The notes below the pieces were generated by a model, which worked only from the letters and a program-made list of their open reading frames with translations, was not told where the DNA came from and did not search any database. Positions 43,367 through 49,916 of a DNA stretch of 64,000 bases are shown in pieces. This DNA is from Nonomuraea rhodomycinica (lineage in GTDB: Bacteria; Actinomycetota; Actinomycetes; Streptosporangiales; Streptosporangiaceae): the NCBI RefSeq assembly GCF_013363995.1, contig NZ_JABWGO010000008.1:124001-188000 (forward strand), in the 5' to 3' direction. A program made the translations under genes and the position numbers. Position 1 is the first letter of the stretch. Each line of letters starts with the position of its first letter.

Positions 43367-43410
43367 TCTTGACCAAATCTTGGCCGGGCCTTGGCTTCAG
43401 TTGTTACAGA
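43367..43410 (+). promoter_or_regulatory. Three direct repeats at exact 11-bp spacing, plus candidate -10
   Basis: TCTTGACC (43367), TCTTGGCC (43378) and CCTTGGCT (43389) recur every 11 bp, one helical turn. TACAGA (43405-43410) follows eight bases after the last. This is the geometry of activator sites such as those used by SARP or OmpR-type proteins. It points toward the CMD gene. Confidence 0.5.
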
Positions 43411-43420
43411 CCAGGCAATG

Positions 43421-43532
43421 CCCCAGTCAGGGCGGCACCCTCCACGGTCACCGCCGTACAACGTTCGTGCAACCCCCCATTGGTTCCTCTCAGGAAGTGA
43501 CGAAAGATATGAGGATCCCTCCGACTGGGGAG
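43421..43532 (+). promoter_or_regulatory. Structured 5' leader that can mask the ribosome-binding site of the CMD gene
   Basis: CCCCAGTC (43421-43428) is the exact complement of GACTGGGG (43523-43530), which contains the Shine-Dalgarno GGGGAG (43527-43532). Beyond it AGGG (43429-43432) can pair with CCCT (43517-43520) across a two-base bulge. Together they give a 12-pair long-range stem enclosing about 85 bases. Confidence 0.5.
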
Positions 43533-43539
43533 CACTCTC

Positions 43540-43863
43540 ATGAAGGAACCGGTGATCGAGACCGTGGACTCCTACGGCATGACGGCTGAGCGTCAGTTCA
43601 GCGACCTGTGGGCCCGCGACGTGCTGTCGATGAGGGACCGCCGCCTGCTGCTGCTCGGCCTGCTGGTCGGGCAGGGCATCGACGACCAGGCCGAGATCCA
43701 GCTCGACGCCGCCCTGCGCACGAAGCTGCTGTCGGAGGGCGAGCTGCGCGAGGTCGTGGTGTTCGTGACCCACTACGCGGGGTGGTCGCGGGGGGCGAAG
43801 CTGAACGCGCAGGTGGAGGAGCTGATCGCCCGGGTGGCGGAGGACGACGCGGGCCCCGCCTGA
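43540..43863 (+). CDS. Carboxymuconolactone decarboxylase (CMD) family protein
   Basis: 107 aa. The CMD helix pattern is clear: 'LSMRDRRLLLLGLLVGQGID', 'ELREVVVFVTHYAGW'. No CxxC motif of AhpD-like peroxidases is present, so a decarboxylase-like or structural role is more likely. ATG with GGGGAG seven bases upstream, inside the long-range stem described for the leader. It is monocistronic. A hairpin overlaps its stop codon. Confidence 0.88.
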   Translation: MKEPVIETVDSYGMTAERQFSDLWARDVLSMRDRRLLLLGLLVGQGIDDQAEIQLDAALRTKLLSEGELREVVVFVTHYAGWSRGAKLNAQVEELIARVAEDDAGPA

Positions 43864-43873
43864 CCGCGGGGCC
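43852..43873. terminator. Hairpin overlapping the CMD stop codon
   Basis: GGCCCCGC (43852-43859) pairs with GCGGGGCC (43866-43873) around a 6-base loop holding TGA. Confidence 0.5.
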
Positions 43874-43884
43874 TCAGCCGGCCG

Positions 43885-45003
43885 TCAGGAGGTCGAGTCG
43901 CCGAGGACGATGGTCTCGGCGACCTCGGCGTGCCGCTCGGCCTCCTCCTCGGCGAAGCGCTGCTGGTCGAGCCGTTCGGCGATGTCCTCGTCCTGCTTCA
44001 TCAGGGCCTCCAGCGACTGGCCGGCCATGTCGAGCACGCCCATGTCCGCGTACGCCTGCTGGAGCCGGGGGCTCCACAGCCCGATGTCCTTCACGCACGG
44101 GACGATGCGGCTGAACAGCAGCGAGCGGAATACCCGCAGGTACTCCGACCGGTCGGTGGCCTCCATGGCCTCGTCGACCTCGGCCTTGGACAGGCCCATG
44201 TACTCCCAGGTCTCCCGGCCGCGCAGGCGGTCGCGCATGAGGTAGCAGCCCTCGATGACGAAGTCCTCGCGCTCGCGCAGCTCGCTCTCCGACAGGTCGC
44301 GGTAGTAGTCGCGCAGCGCCATCCGGCCGAAGGCGACGTGCCGCGCCTCGTCCTGCATGACGTACGCGAGGATCTGCTTGGGCAGCGGCTTGGTGGTGAA
44401 GTCGCGCATCACGCCGAACGCGGCCAGGGCGAGCCCCTCGATGAGCACCTGCATGCCGAGGTACGGCATGTCCCAGCGGGAGTCGGTCAGCGTGCTGTCC
44501 AGCAGCGCCTTGAGGTGCTCGTTGATCGGGTAGGCCAGGCCGACCTTCTCCTGGAGGAAGCGGGCGTAGGTCTCGGCGTGGCGGGCCTCGTCCATGGTCT
44601 GGGTGGCGGCGTAGAACTTGGAGTCCAGGTCGGGGACGCTCTCGACGATCCTCGCCGAGCAGATCATGGCGCCCTGCTCGCCGTGCAGGAACTGGGAGAA
44701 CTGCCAGGCGGCGCTGTGCCGGCGCACCTCGCGGCGCTGCGCCTCGTCCATCCGCTCCCACAGCGGGGTGCCGTGGATGGCGAGCGTCTCGTCGGGGACG
44801 CCGAGCACGTCGTACGGGTCCACCTCCAGGTCCCAGTCGATGCGCTTGGTGGAGTCCCACTGCTTGTCCTTGCCCTTCTGGTACAGGGCGAGCATCCGGT
44901 CCCGGCCGTCGTCGTACTCCCAGGTGAACCGGCTCTGCCCGGCCATGTCCAGGCTCCAGGTGCGCAGCTCGGGAGGGACTGTGTAGAGATCGTGCGTGGA
45001 CAT
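43885..45003 (-). CDS. Ferritin-like diiron protein (R2/oxygenase-like)
   Basis: 372 aa. Two repeated diiron motifs are visible: E109 in GEQGAM with DEARH (E139, H142), and E189 in IEGLALA with a second DEARH (E219, H222). This is a ribonucleotide-reductase-R2-like carboxylate-bridged site. Such proteins hydroxylate, N-oxygenate or desaturate. ATG at 45003 is directly preceded by GGAGGT with ideal spacing. Two TetR operators (45021-45067) lie right upstream, so expression is probably repressed by the divergent TetR at 45086. A larger frame to 45180 would cross these sites and is rejected. Confidence 0.85.
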   Translation of the reverse strand: MSTHDLYTVPPELRTWSLDMAGQSRFTWEYDDGRDRMLALYQKGKDKQWDSTKRIDWDLEVDPYDVLGVPDETLAIHGTPLWERMDEAQRREVRRHSAAWQFSQFLHGEQGAMICSARIVESVPDLDSKFYAATQTMDEARHAETYARFLQEKVGLAYPINEHLKALLDSTLTDSRWDMPYLGMQVLIEGLALAAFGVMRDFTTKPLPKQILAYVMQDEARHVAFGRMALRDYYRDLSESELREREDFVIEGCYLMRDRLRGRETWEYMGLSKAEVDEAMEATDRSEYLRVFRSLLFSRIVPCVKDIGLWSPRLQQAYADMGVLDMAGQSLEALMKQDEDIAERLDQQRFAEEEAERHAEVAETIVLGDSTS

Positions 45004-45020
45004 CGGACCTCCAAGGGGGG

Positions 45021-45067
45021 ACGTACACCGTACGTACCCTTTCGAGGCTGGCACGTACACCGTACGT
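45021..45067. promoter_or_regulatory. Two identical TetR operators
   Basis: The 15-bp site ACGTACACCGTACGT (6+3+6 perfect palindrome) occurs at 45021-45035 and again at 45053-45067, 32 bp apart (three helical turns). One abuts the diiron gene ribosome-binding site, the other the tetR promoter. Confidence 0.8.
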
Positions 45068-45074
45068 CCGTCAA

Positions 45075-45080
45075 TAGAAT
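45075..45080 (+). promoter_or_regulatory. -10 box of tetR
   Basis: TAGAAT, five bases before ATG 45086. The upstream operator covers the -35 region, implying autorepression. Confidence 0.5.
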
Positions 45081-45085
45081 GAGCT

Positions 45086-45736
45086 ATGACCACGGAGCCC
45101 CTGTCCAGGGCGCGCATCGTCACCGCCGCGATCGACCTCATCGAGCGGGAGGGCGCCGACGCGGTGTCCATGCGGCGCATCGCGGCCGAGCTCGGCGTCG
45201 GCGTGATGTCCCTCTACAACCACGTGCCCAACAAGGACGCGCTGCTCAACGGCGTGGCCGAGGCCGTGCTCAGCGAGATCGAGTTCACCGACGACCCCGA
45301 CGCCGACTGGACCGACCGGGTGCGGACCCAGGCGCGCGCCTTCCGGCAGATCGCGCACCACTACCCGCGCTGCACGATGCTCGTGGTCAGCCGCCAGCTC
45401 TCCTCCGCCGCCGGGCTGCTGCCGGTCGAGCGGGCGCTGGCCACGCTGCGCAGCGCCGGGTTCGACGGGCCCGACGCGGTGCGGGTGGTGCGGCTGTTCA
45501 TCGCCTTCATCGTCGGCTCGCTGCTGCGGGAGGTGGGGGTGACGCCGACGTTCGCGCCCGTCCATCACCGGCACCTGGCCGGGGCCGAGGCCGTCGACCC
45601 GGCCCTGTTCCCGGAGGTGAGCGCCCTCGCGCCGCTGCTCGGGGCGTGCGACCACGACGCCGAGTTCGAGTTCGGGGTCGAGCTGCTCATCCAGGCGATC
45701 ACCGTGCTCCACGCACGCGAGGAGGGCGCCCGCTGA
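45086..45736 (+). CDS. TetR family transcriptional regulator
   Basis: 216 aa. HTH 'MRRIAAELGVGVMSLYNHV' is a close textbook match to TetR family. The C-terminal domain is typical of the TetR_C/AcrR-like type. Divergent from the diiron protein gene with two palindromic operators between them. Start ATG has no ribosome-binding site and lies five bases past a good -10. A hairpin overlaps the 3' end. Confidence 0.92.
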   Translation: MTTEPLSRARIVTAAIDLIEREGADAVSMRRIAAELGVGVMSLYNHVPNKDALLNGVAEAVLSEIEFTDDPDADWTDRVRTQARAFRQIAHHYPRCTMLVVSRQLSSAAGLLPVERALATLRSAGFDGPDAVRVVRLFIAFIVGSLLREVGVTPTFAPVHHRHLAGAEAVDPALFPEVSALAPLLGACDHDAEFEFGVELLIQAITVLHAREEGAR

Positions 45737-45749
45737 CACCGGGCGCCCT
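45721..45749. terminator. Hairpin overlapping the tetR stop
   Basis: GAGGGCGCCCG (45721-45731) pairs with CGGGCGCCCTC (45739-45749); the stop TGA lies in the loop. Codons 213-215 therefore also form the terminator stem. Confidence 0.6.
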
Positions 45750-45756
45750 CCGGGCG

Positions 45757-45786
45757 GGGCAGCCGTCCCTTCCCCTGAACGGCTGC
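45757..45786. terminator. Second hairpin between convergent tetR and SLT genes
   Basis: GGCAGCCGT (45757-45765) pairs with ACGGCTGCC (45778-45786). It probably serves the minus-strand SLT gene. Confidence 0.5.
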
Positions 45787-45809
45787 CGTCAAAGCCGGTC
45801 GCGCGACCG

Positions 45810-46361
45810 TCAATACCAGTTGTGCGATTGGAAGTGTCCCCAGGCGCCGCACGGGCGTCCGTATCTGCCCTTGATGTAGGCGAGTCCCCAGCGGATCTGC
45901 GTCGCCGGGTTGGAGCGCCAGTCGGCGCCGGCCCCGCTCATCTTGCCTCCGGGCAGGGCCTGCGGGATGCCGTACGCGCCGGATGAGCTGTTATAGGCGC
46001 GATGGTCCCAGTTGCTCTCCCGGGTCCAGAGGCTGTCCAGGCACCGGAACTCCTGGTAGGACCAGGATCTGCGGACCACCTGGTCCAGGGCGATCACCTT
46101 GTTCCTGCGCTTGGGCCGCAGGTCGGCGGCGCGGCGGCCGTTCATGAGCACGGTGGCGAGCCGCGGTCGGGCCGACGGGCTCCACGTGCCCATCCGGACG
46201 ACCGGGGCGTGCCAGACGCCCTCGTGGACCACCGGCGGGCCGCTCTCGCGCCGGAGTGCTCCCGGATGCGAGTCGGCCCTGGCTGCCGCTGTGGTGGTGC
46301 CGAGCGCGACGACGGCTGCCGTCGCGGCCAGAGCGCTGTGAAGAGCGCGTTTGCTGTCCAA
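45810..46361 (-). CDS. Secreted transglycosylase SLT-like (aggregation-promoting-factor-like) protein
   Basis: 183 aa from TTG 46361, which has AAGGA five bases upstream; a GTG at 46400 gives a longer but less likely N-terminus. Signal peptide to AAARA. The C-terminal 85 residues carry 'LWTRESNWDHRAYNSSSG', 'AYGIPQALPG' and 'IRWGLAYIKGRYGRPCGAW', the lysozyme-like SLT core with the catalytic Glu in RESNW. It likely cleaves or binds peptidoglycan outside the cell. It is a paralogue of the gene at 46701. Confidence 0.88.
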   Translation of the reverse strand: MDSKRALHSALAATAAVVALGTTTAAARADSHPGALRRESGPPVVHEGVWHAPVVRMGTWSPSARPRLATVLMNGRRAADLRPKRRNKVIALDQVVRRSWSYQEFRCLDSLWTRESNWDHRAYNSSSGAYGIPQALPGGKMSGAGADWRSNPATQIRWGLAYIKGRYGRPCGAWGHFQSHNWY

Positions 46362-46700
46362 TGCGATCCTTGCTGTCGGGTCGCGTGCGGACGGGCGCAC
46401 CGGCCGGCCGGCCGCCCTGACGATCCGCGTCCGTGGCTCGGACGAGGACGGTCCGCGCGGCCGCTCCGGGTTCCTGTGACCGCCCGGTCGTGCTGGGCGG
46501 CCCGGAGGGCTCCGCGACGTTCCTCTAGCCGGTTTCTATTACGCTGCGTAATCGTCGGTCACGGACAGCGACACGCGACGGACAGGTGTTTGCGAGATCC
46601 TTCACGACCGATCGCCGTCTCGCTGGCTCCGCGTGGCGCGGCCCGGCGCCGGGATTGCGCCACCTTTACGGGAAACGAGGACGCCCGATAGCCGTGGGGA
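46362..46700. other. Intergenic stretch between the two SLT genes
   Basis: 339 bases hold the upstream region of the 45810 gene and the 3' flank of the 46701 gene. Apart from the palindrome at 46538-46552 I see no gene, and no match to the ydaO/c-di-AMP riboswitch motifs that often precede actinobacterial wall-hydrolase genes. Confidence 0.6.
46538..46552. promoter_or_regulatory. Palindrome upstream of the first SLT gene
   Basis: ATTACGC-T-GCGTAAT is a perfect 7+1+7 palindrome about 180 bases before the TTG start. The half site GCGTAAT also occurs upstream of the second SLT gene at 47208-47214, so a common regulator is possible. Confidence 0.45.
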
Positions 46701-47105
46701 TCAGTACCAGCCGGTGGACTCGGAGTGCGCCCACGCGCCGCACGGCGAGCCGTAGCGCTGCTTGATGTAGGACAGGCCCCACTTGATCTGCGTCCTGGGG
46801 TTCGTGCGCCAGTCGCTGCCCTTGGTGGCCATCTTGCTGCCGGGCAGCGCCTGGGGGATGCCGTACGCGCCGGACGAGCTGTTCTGGGCGCGGTGGTCCC
46901 AGCCGCTCTCGCGGCGCCAGAGCTTGACGAGGCACTTGAACTGGCCGTTCTTCGTCCAGCCGCGCTTGGCGGCCAGGTGCTTGGCGATGGCCTTGTTGTG
47001 CTTGCTGGCCGCCTGGGCGGTCTGCGCCTGCGCGGCCGTGGCCCCACCGGAGGTCACGAGGGCGGCGGAGAGGATCAGGATTCCGGCGCGGCGAAGCATG
47101 GGCAT
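46701..47105 (-). CDS. Secreted transglycosylase SLT-like protein, short paralogue
   Basis: 134 aa. Signal peptide MPMLRRAGILILSAALV... to AQA, then almost directly the SLT core: 'LWRRESGWDHRAQNSSSG', AYGIPQALPG, 'IKWGLSYIKQRYGSPCGAW'. It lacks the 60-residue linker of the 45810 paralogue. Catalytic Glu in RESGW is present. AGGGA lies upstream of the ATG; a second ATG two codons later is possible. The two genes look like a tandem duplication that has diverged in the N-terminal region. Confidence 0.88.
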   Translation of the reverse strand: MPMLRRAGILILSAALVTSGGATAAQAQTAQAASKHNKAIAKHLAAKRGWTKNGQFKCLVKLWRRESGWDHRAQNSSSGAYGIPQALPGSKMATKGSDWRTNPRTQIKWGLSYIKQRYGSPCGAWAHSESTGWY

Positions 47106-47207
47106 GGGTGGGGGTCCCTTTCGAACGGGGGTCGGGGAAGCGCCACCATGCCCGAATTGCGCCCTTTACCGCTAGTTGTCCATCTGTGCGTAGATCCGTA
47201 GCAAAGA

Positions 47208-47233
47208 GCGTAATATGCCCCTTATCAGGGCAT
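47208..47233. promoter_or_regulatory. Half-site and inverted repeat upstream of the second SLT gene
   Basis: GCGTAAT (47208-47214) is followed by ATGCCC and GGGCAT around CTTATCA (47215-47233). The pair could be an operator or a small transcript hairpin. Confidence 0.35.
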
Positions 47234-47326
47234 TTGTAGCGAAATGTGAGGCTCGTCACACTTTCCGGCGATCACGTTTGGAGATCCGGAAGGCGGCCGA
47301 CGGAGCTGATCGCGGAGGGAGGTCTA

Positions 47327-47332
47327 TAGGGT
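47327..47332 (+). promoter_or_regulatory. -10 box of leaderless glutathione peroxidase gene
   Basis: TAGGGT (within TATAGGGT), six bases before ATG 47339. GGAGGGAGG lies 17 bases upstream of the ATG, too far for a ribosome site. Confidence 0.5.
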
Positions 47333-47338
47333 CGGATC

Positions 47339-47824
47339 ATGACCATTCGCGACATTCCTCTCCGCACCCTCGCGGGCTCCCCCACCACCCTCGGCGAGCT
47401 CGCCGGCGGCCAGACGCTCCTGATCGTGAACGTCGCCTCCAAGTGCGGCCTCACCCCGCAGTACGCCGGCCTGGTGGAGCTCCACCAGCGCTACGGCCCG
47501 CGCGGCTTCAGCGTCGTCGGCATGCCCTGCAACCAGTTCATGGGCCAGGAGCCGGGCTCGGCGGAGGAGATCCAGGAGTTCTGCTCGACGACGTACGGCG
47601 TGGACTTCCCGCTGCTGGAGAAGGCCGACGTCAACGGCCCGGACCGCCACCCGCTCTACGCCACCCTCACCGAGACTCCGGACGCGGACGGCGAGGCGGG
47701 GGACGTCCAGTGGAACTTCGAGAAGTTCCTGGTCTCGCGGGAGGGCGAGGTGATCGCCCGTTTCCGCCCCCGGACCACTCCGGAGGACCCGGCGATCGTG
47801 TCCGCCATCGAAAAGGCCCTGTAA
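47339..47824 (+). CDS. Glutathione peroxidase family (thioredoxin-type) peroxidase
   Basis: 161 aa. Peroxidatic Cys36 in NVASKCGLTPQY, Gln66 in PCNQF and Trp125 in VQWNFEKFL complete the GPx catalytic set. Cys82 in EFCSTTYG is placed as the resolving cysteine of thioredoxin-dependent family members. It detoxifies peroxides in the cytoplasm. Actinobacteria generally lack glutathione, so thioredoxin is the probable reductant. It is monocistronic. Confidence 0.93.
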   Translation: MTIRDIPLRTLAGSPTTLGELAGGQTLLIVNVASKCGLTPQYAGLVELHQRYGPRGFSVVGMPCNQFMGQEPGSAEEIQEFCSTTYGVDFPLLEKADVNGPDRHPLYATLTETPDADGEAGDVQWNFEKFLVSREGEVIARFRPRTTPEDPAIVSAIEKAL

Positions 47825-47942
47825 AACACCCACCAAGGACGGCGACCCAAGGAAAACCCGGAGGCAAGAACGTCAAGACGGCGCCGGGGCCGCGGGCAGG
47901 ACACCAAAGGCATGGCTCGCCTCCGGCCCCCGTACTCCGCGC

Positions 47943-48026
47943 CATGCGCTGGTGGATCAGCTCCCGGAGGACAAGGTGGCGCCGGTGATCGAGCCCGTGC
48001 GGAGCCTCCGGGGCACCGGCCGATGA
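47943..48026 (+). pseudogene. 3' remnant of a small unknown gene
   Basis: A frame without an obvious start reads HALVDQLPEDKVAPVIEPVR and ends TGR-stop at 48026. The 'LVDQLPEDK' phrase resembles the tail of small actinobacterial hypothetical or antitoxin-like proteins. Upstream sequence is not coding in this frame. The next gene's -10 box begins two bases after it. Confidence 0.3.
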
Positions 48027-48028
48027 GA

Positions 48029-48034
48029 TAGCGT
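48029..48034 (+). promoter_or_regulatory. -10 box of the two-gene islet
   Basis: TAGCGT ends six bases before GTG 48041; no ribosome-binding site is visible. Confidence 0.5.
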
Positions 48035-48040
48035 CCTCGC

Positions 48041-48688
48041 GTGAGCCTCAACCAAGTCGATGCTCCGGAGGAGCTCACACGTCGAGCTCGGTTCTTCGTG
48101 TCCGCGCACGCCTTGCGGTTCACCTCATGCGACGTCGACCAGAGCCGGAAGCGTTGGCTCGGACTGGGCATCCCCGCAACGGAGATCGACCGGGTGACCG
48201 CCTATGCGAGGCGATGGGGCGGGCTCGCGCTTCCTCCCGCTCCGCGCTACGACGGCGGTCCCAGGATCTTGAATCCTGACATTCCCGAGAGGACGCCGGC
48301 CGAAGGGTGGTTGTTCGAAGCAGGAGAGCCGCGAACGGCCGTTGCCTACAGCTTCATGATCGGCCCCCAGGGCGAATTCGGCCTCTACGGCTATCGATGG
48401 GCGCCTCTGCACTCGTCGGTTGAAGGCTGGGTGGAATCGTTGGCGTTGGCGTATCACGCGTCCACCCACGCGAAGTCGATCACCAAGGTCACCGGCCAGG
48501 ACGTCGATGCTCTCCCGTTGGCGGGTTACGAGACGGTTCCCGAGGTCGCCGGGCTGGCGGACAACTGGTGGCGCGGCAGCGACTCCCTCGTGGCCGTCTA
48601 CCGGGGAGAGGCGGAGTGCATGTCCGCACCTCACTGCCGGGTCGCCTACGTCTACTCAGGCTTGGAAGGGGCGATCATGTATGCATGA
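48041..48688 (+). CDS. Hypothetical protein, coupled to DUF4265 gene
   Basis: 215 aa, soluble, no signal peptide. I do not recognise the family. It opens 'LNQVDAPEELTRRARFFVS', and later has 'RWAPLHSSVEGWVESLALAY', a phrase that recalls SMI1/KNR4-like (SUKH) proteins without proving it. Codons are visibly less GC-biased than in neighbouring genes. It overlaps the next gene by ATGA. With DUF4265 beside it, an immunity-type or stress-islet role is possible but not shown. Confidence 0.75.
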   Translation: MSLNQVDAPEELTRRARFFVSAHALRFTSCDVDQSRKRWLGLGIPATEIDRVTAYARRWGGLALPPAPRYDGGPRILNPDIPERTPAEGWLFEAGEPRTAVAYSFMIGPQGEFGLYGYRWAPLHSSVEGWVESLALAYHASTHAKSITKVTGQDVDALPLAGYETVPEVAGLADNWWRGSDSLVAVYRGEAECMSAPHCRVAYVYSGLEGAIMYA

Positions 48689-49209
48689 CTTCGGCGGCTC
48701 CGACGGAACGCGTGCCGGCATCGCCAGACCTGATCAAGGTCTGGTTCCGATTCGTACCTAGAGAAGGCTGGCTCCCCTACGACACCGAAGGCCTCTGGGC
48801 CACGCGGCTGAGCGAGGACACCGCCCGCGTGGAGAACGCTCCCTTCCTTCAGGACGGACTCGCCGAAGGCGAAGTCGTGCGCTTCATCACCGATGCCGAT
48901 GGTCTGCACTGGTCCACGGAGCGGGTGCAGGCATCCGGCAACTGCACCATCCGGGTCCTGCCGGTTCCGACGGGCCCCTTGGGGCGCAGTCCTCACGCCG
49001 TCCATGAGCATCTGGCCCCGTACGGTGTCAGCGGAGAAGTCTTCAGCCAGGAATTCCCCCTGATCGCCTACACCGTCCCGGCGGACGCGGACCTGAAGGA
49101 GATCAAGATGCTGCTGAGGCGAGGCCGGCAGGATGGCTGGTGGCACTTCGAGGAGGCATGCGTCACAGATGCCTGGCGCGATGCGCAACCACCGCCACAC
49201 GGCCGATGA
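48685..49209 (+). CDS. DUF4265 domain-containing protein
   Basis: 174 aa from the ATG of ATGA. 'LIKVWFRFVPREGWLPYDTE', 'LWATRLSEDTARVENAPF', 'LAEGEVVRF', 'SGNCTIRVL' and the terminal 'QDGWWHFEEAC' follow the DUF4265 pattern. The family's function is unknown to me. It is cotranscribed with the preceding hypothetical gene and shares its lower GC. The 144 bases after it hold nothing recognisable. Confidence 0.82.
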   Translation: MTSAAPTERVPASPDLIKVWFRFVPREGWLPYDTEGLWATRLSEDTARVENAPFLQDGLAEGEVVRFITDADGLHWSTERVQASGNCTIRVLPVPTGPLGRSPHAVHEHLAPYGVSGEVFSQEFPLIAYTVPADADLKEIKMLLRRGRQDGWWHFEEACVTDAWRDAQPPPHGR

Positions 49210-49353
49210 GTTCCGCCTCGTCCACATGTCGGCCAGGCGCCGCCGACAGAGGTGGGGCGGATTTTCAACCGCCCGTCGGGGCGGGGCCCGGCCGGCTGTG
49301 ACAGCTCGCCCCCGCACGGGACATGCCCGTCCCGCTCTCCGCCGCGGCGCCCT

Positions 49354-49716
49354 CTAGCAGTCGCCGGCGAGCAGGTGCTCCTGGGCCCAGGCGGAGATCT
49401 GGGCGAGGGCCGGCATCAGCGCCTCGCCGCGTTCGGTCAGCGCGTACGACACCGCGACCGGCGGCCCCTCCTCGACCCGCCGCGTGATCAGGCCCGCGGC
49501 GGCCAGGTCGGCGAGGCGGTCGGACAGCACCGAGTCGGAGATCCCGTCGATGAAGCGCGACAGCTCGCGGAAGCCCGCCGGGCCCTCGCTCAGCGCGCCG
49601 AGGATGACGGCGTTCCAGCGCTTCCCCAGGAACACGAACGCGCGGGCGAGCGCGGCGTCGCCGCGTACGCACGCCTCGGACGTCACGCTGTGGCTCGGGT
49701 TGGGGGTCGCCGCCAT
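49354..49716 (-). CDS. HxlR family transcriptional regulator
   Basis: 120 aa. Winged HTH with 'ALARAFVFLGKRWNAVILGAL' (the HxlR GKWxxxIL-type helix), 'FRELSRFIDGISDSVLSDRL' and 'AGLITRRVEEGPPVAVSY'. A Cys at residue 16 (EACVRGD) is at the redox-sensing position used by some family members. ATG has TAGCGT six bases upstream. It is divergent from the flavoprotein at 49917, whose promoter carries a large palindrome. Confidence 0.92.
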   Translation of the reverse strand: MAATPNPSHSVTSEACVRGDAALARAFVFLGKRWNAVILGALSEGPAGFRELSRFIDGISDSVLSDRLADLAAAGLITRRVEEGPPVAVSYALTERGEALMPALAQISAWAQEHLLAGDC

Positions 49717-49722
49717 GCTCCC

Positions 49723-49728
49723 ACGCTA
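49723..49728 (-). promoter_or_regulatory. -10 box of leaderless hxlR-type gene
   Basis: TAGCGT on the minus strand lies six bases before ATG 49716. Confidence 0.5.
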
Positions 49729-49867
49729 GCGCACGGGGCCGCCCGGCGGATGGTGACGATCCGGCTGCGAACACGGCCCTCCGAACGGCCCTCCAGCCAC
49801 GCGGCGCTCACCCTGTCGCCAGGAAGAGGGGTCCCCATCGCGTTCACTAGGGGCTAGCGTGTAGCTT

Positions 49868-49890
49868 GTCACTACTAAATTAGTAGTGAC
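49868..49890. promoter_or_regulatory. HxlR-type operator
   Basis: A perfect 23-bp palindrome: GTCACTACTAA, one central A, then its exact inverse. It lies 27 bases before ATG 49917. The AT-rich ACTACTAA half site is typical of HxlR operators. Confidence 0.8.
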
Positions 49891-49916
49891 TCTGATCCGC
49901 AAAGGCTGGACACGTC

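Noticed and set aside
47106..47338. Possible c-di-AMP (ydaO) riboswitch before the second SLT gene
   Set aside because: The diagnostic conserved blocks of that riboswitch class could not be found on the minus strand, only a short inverted repeat.
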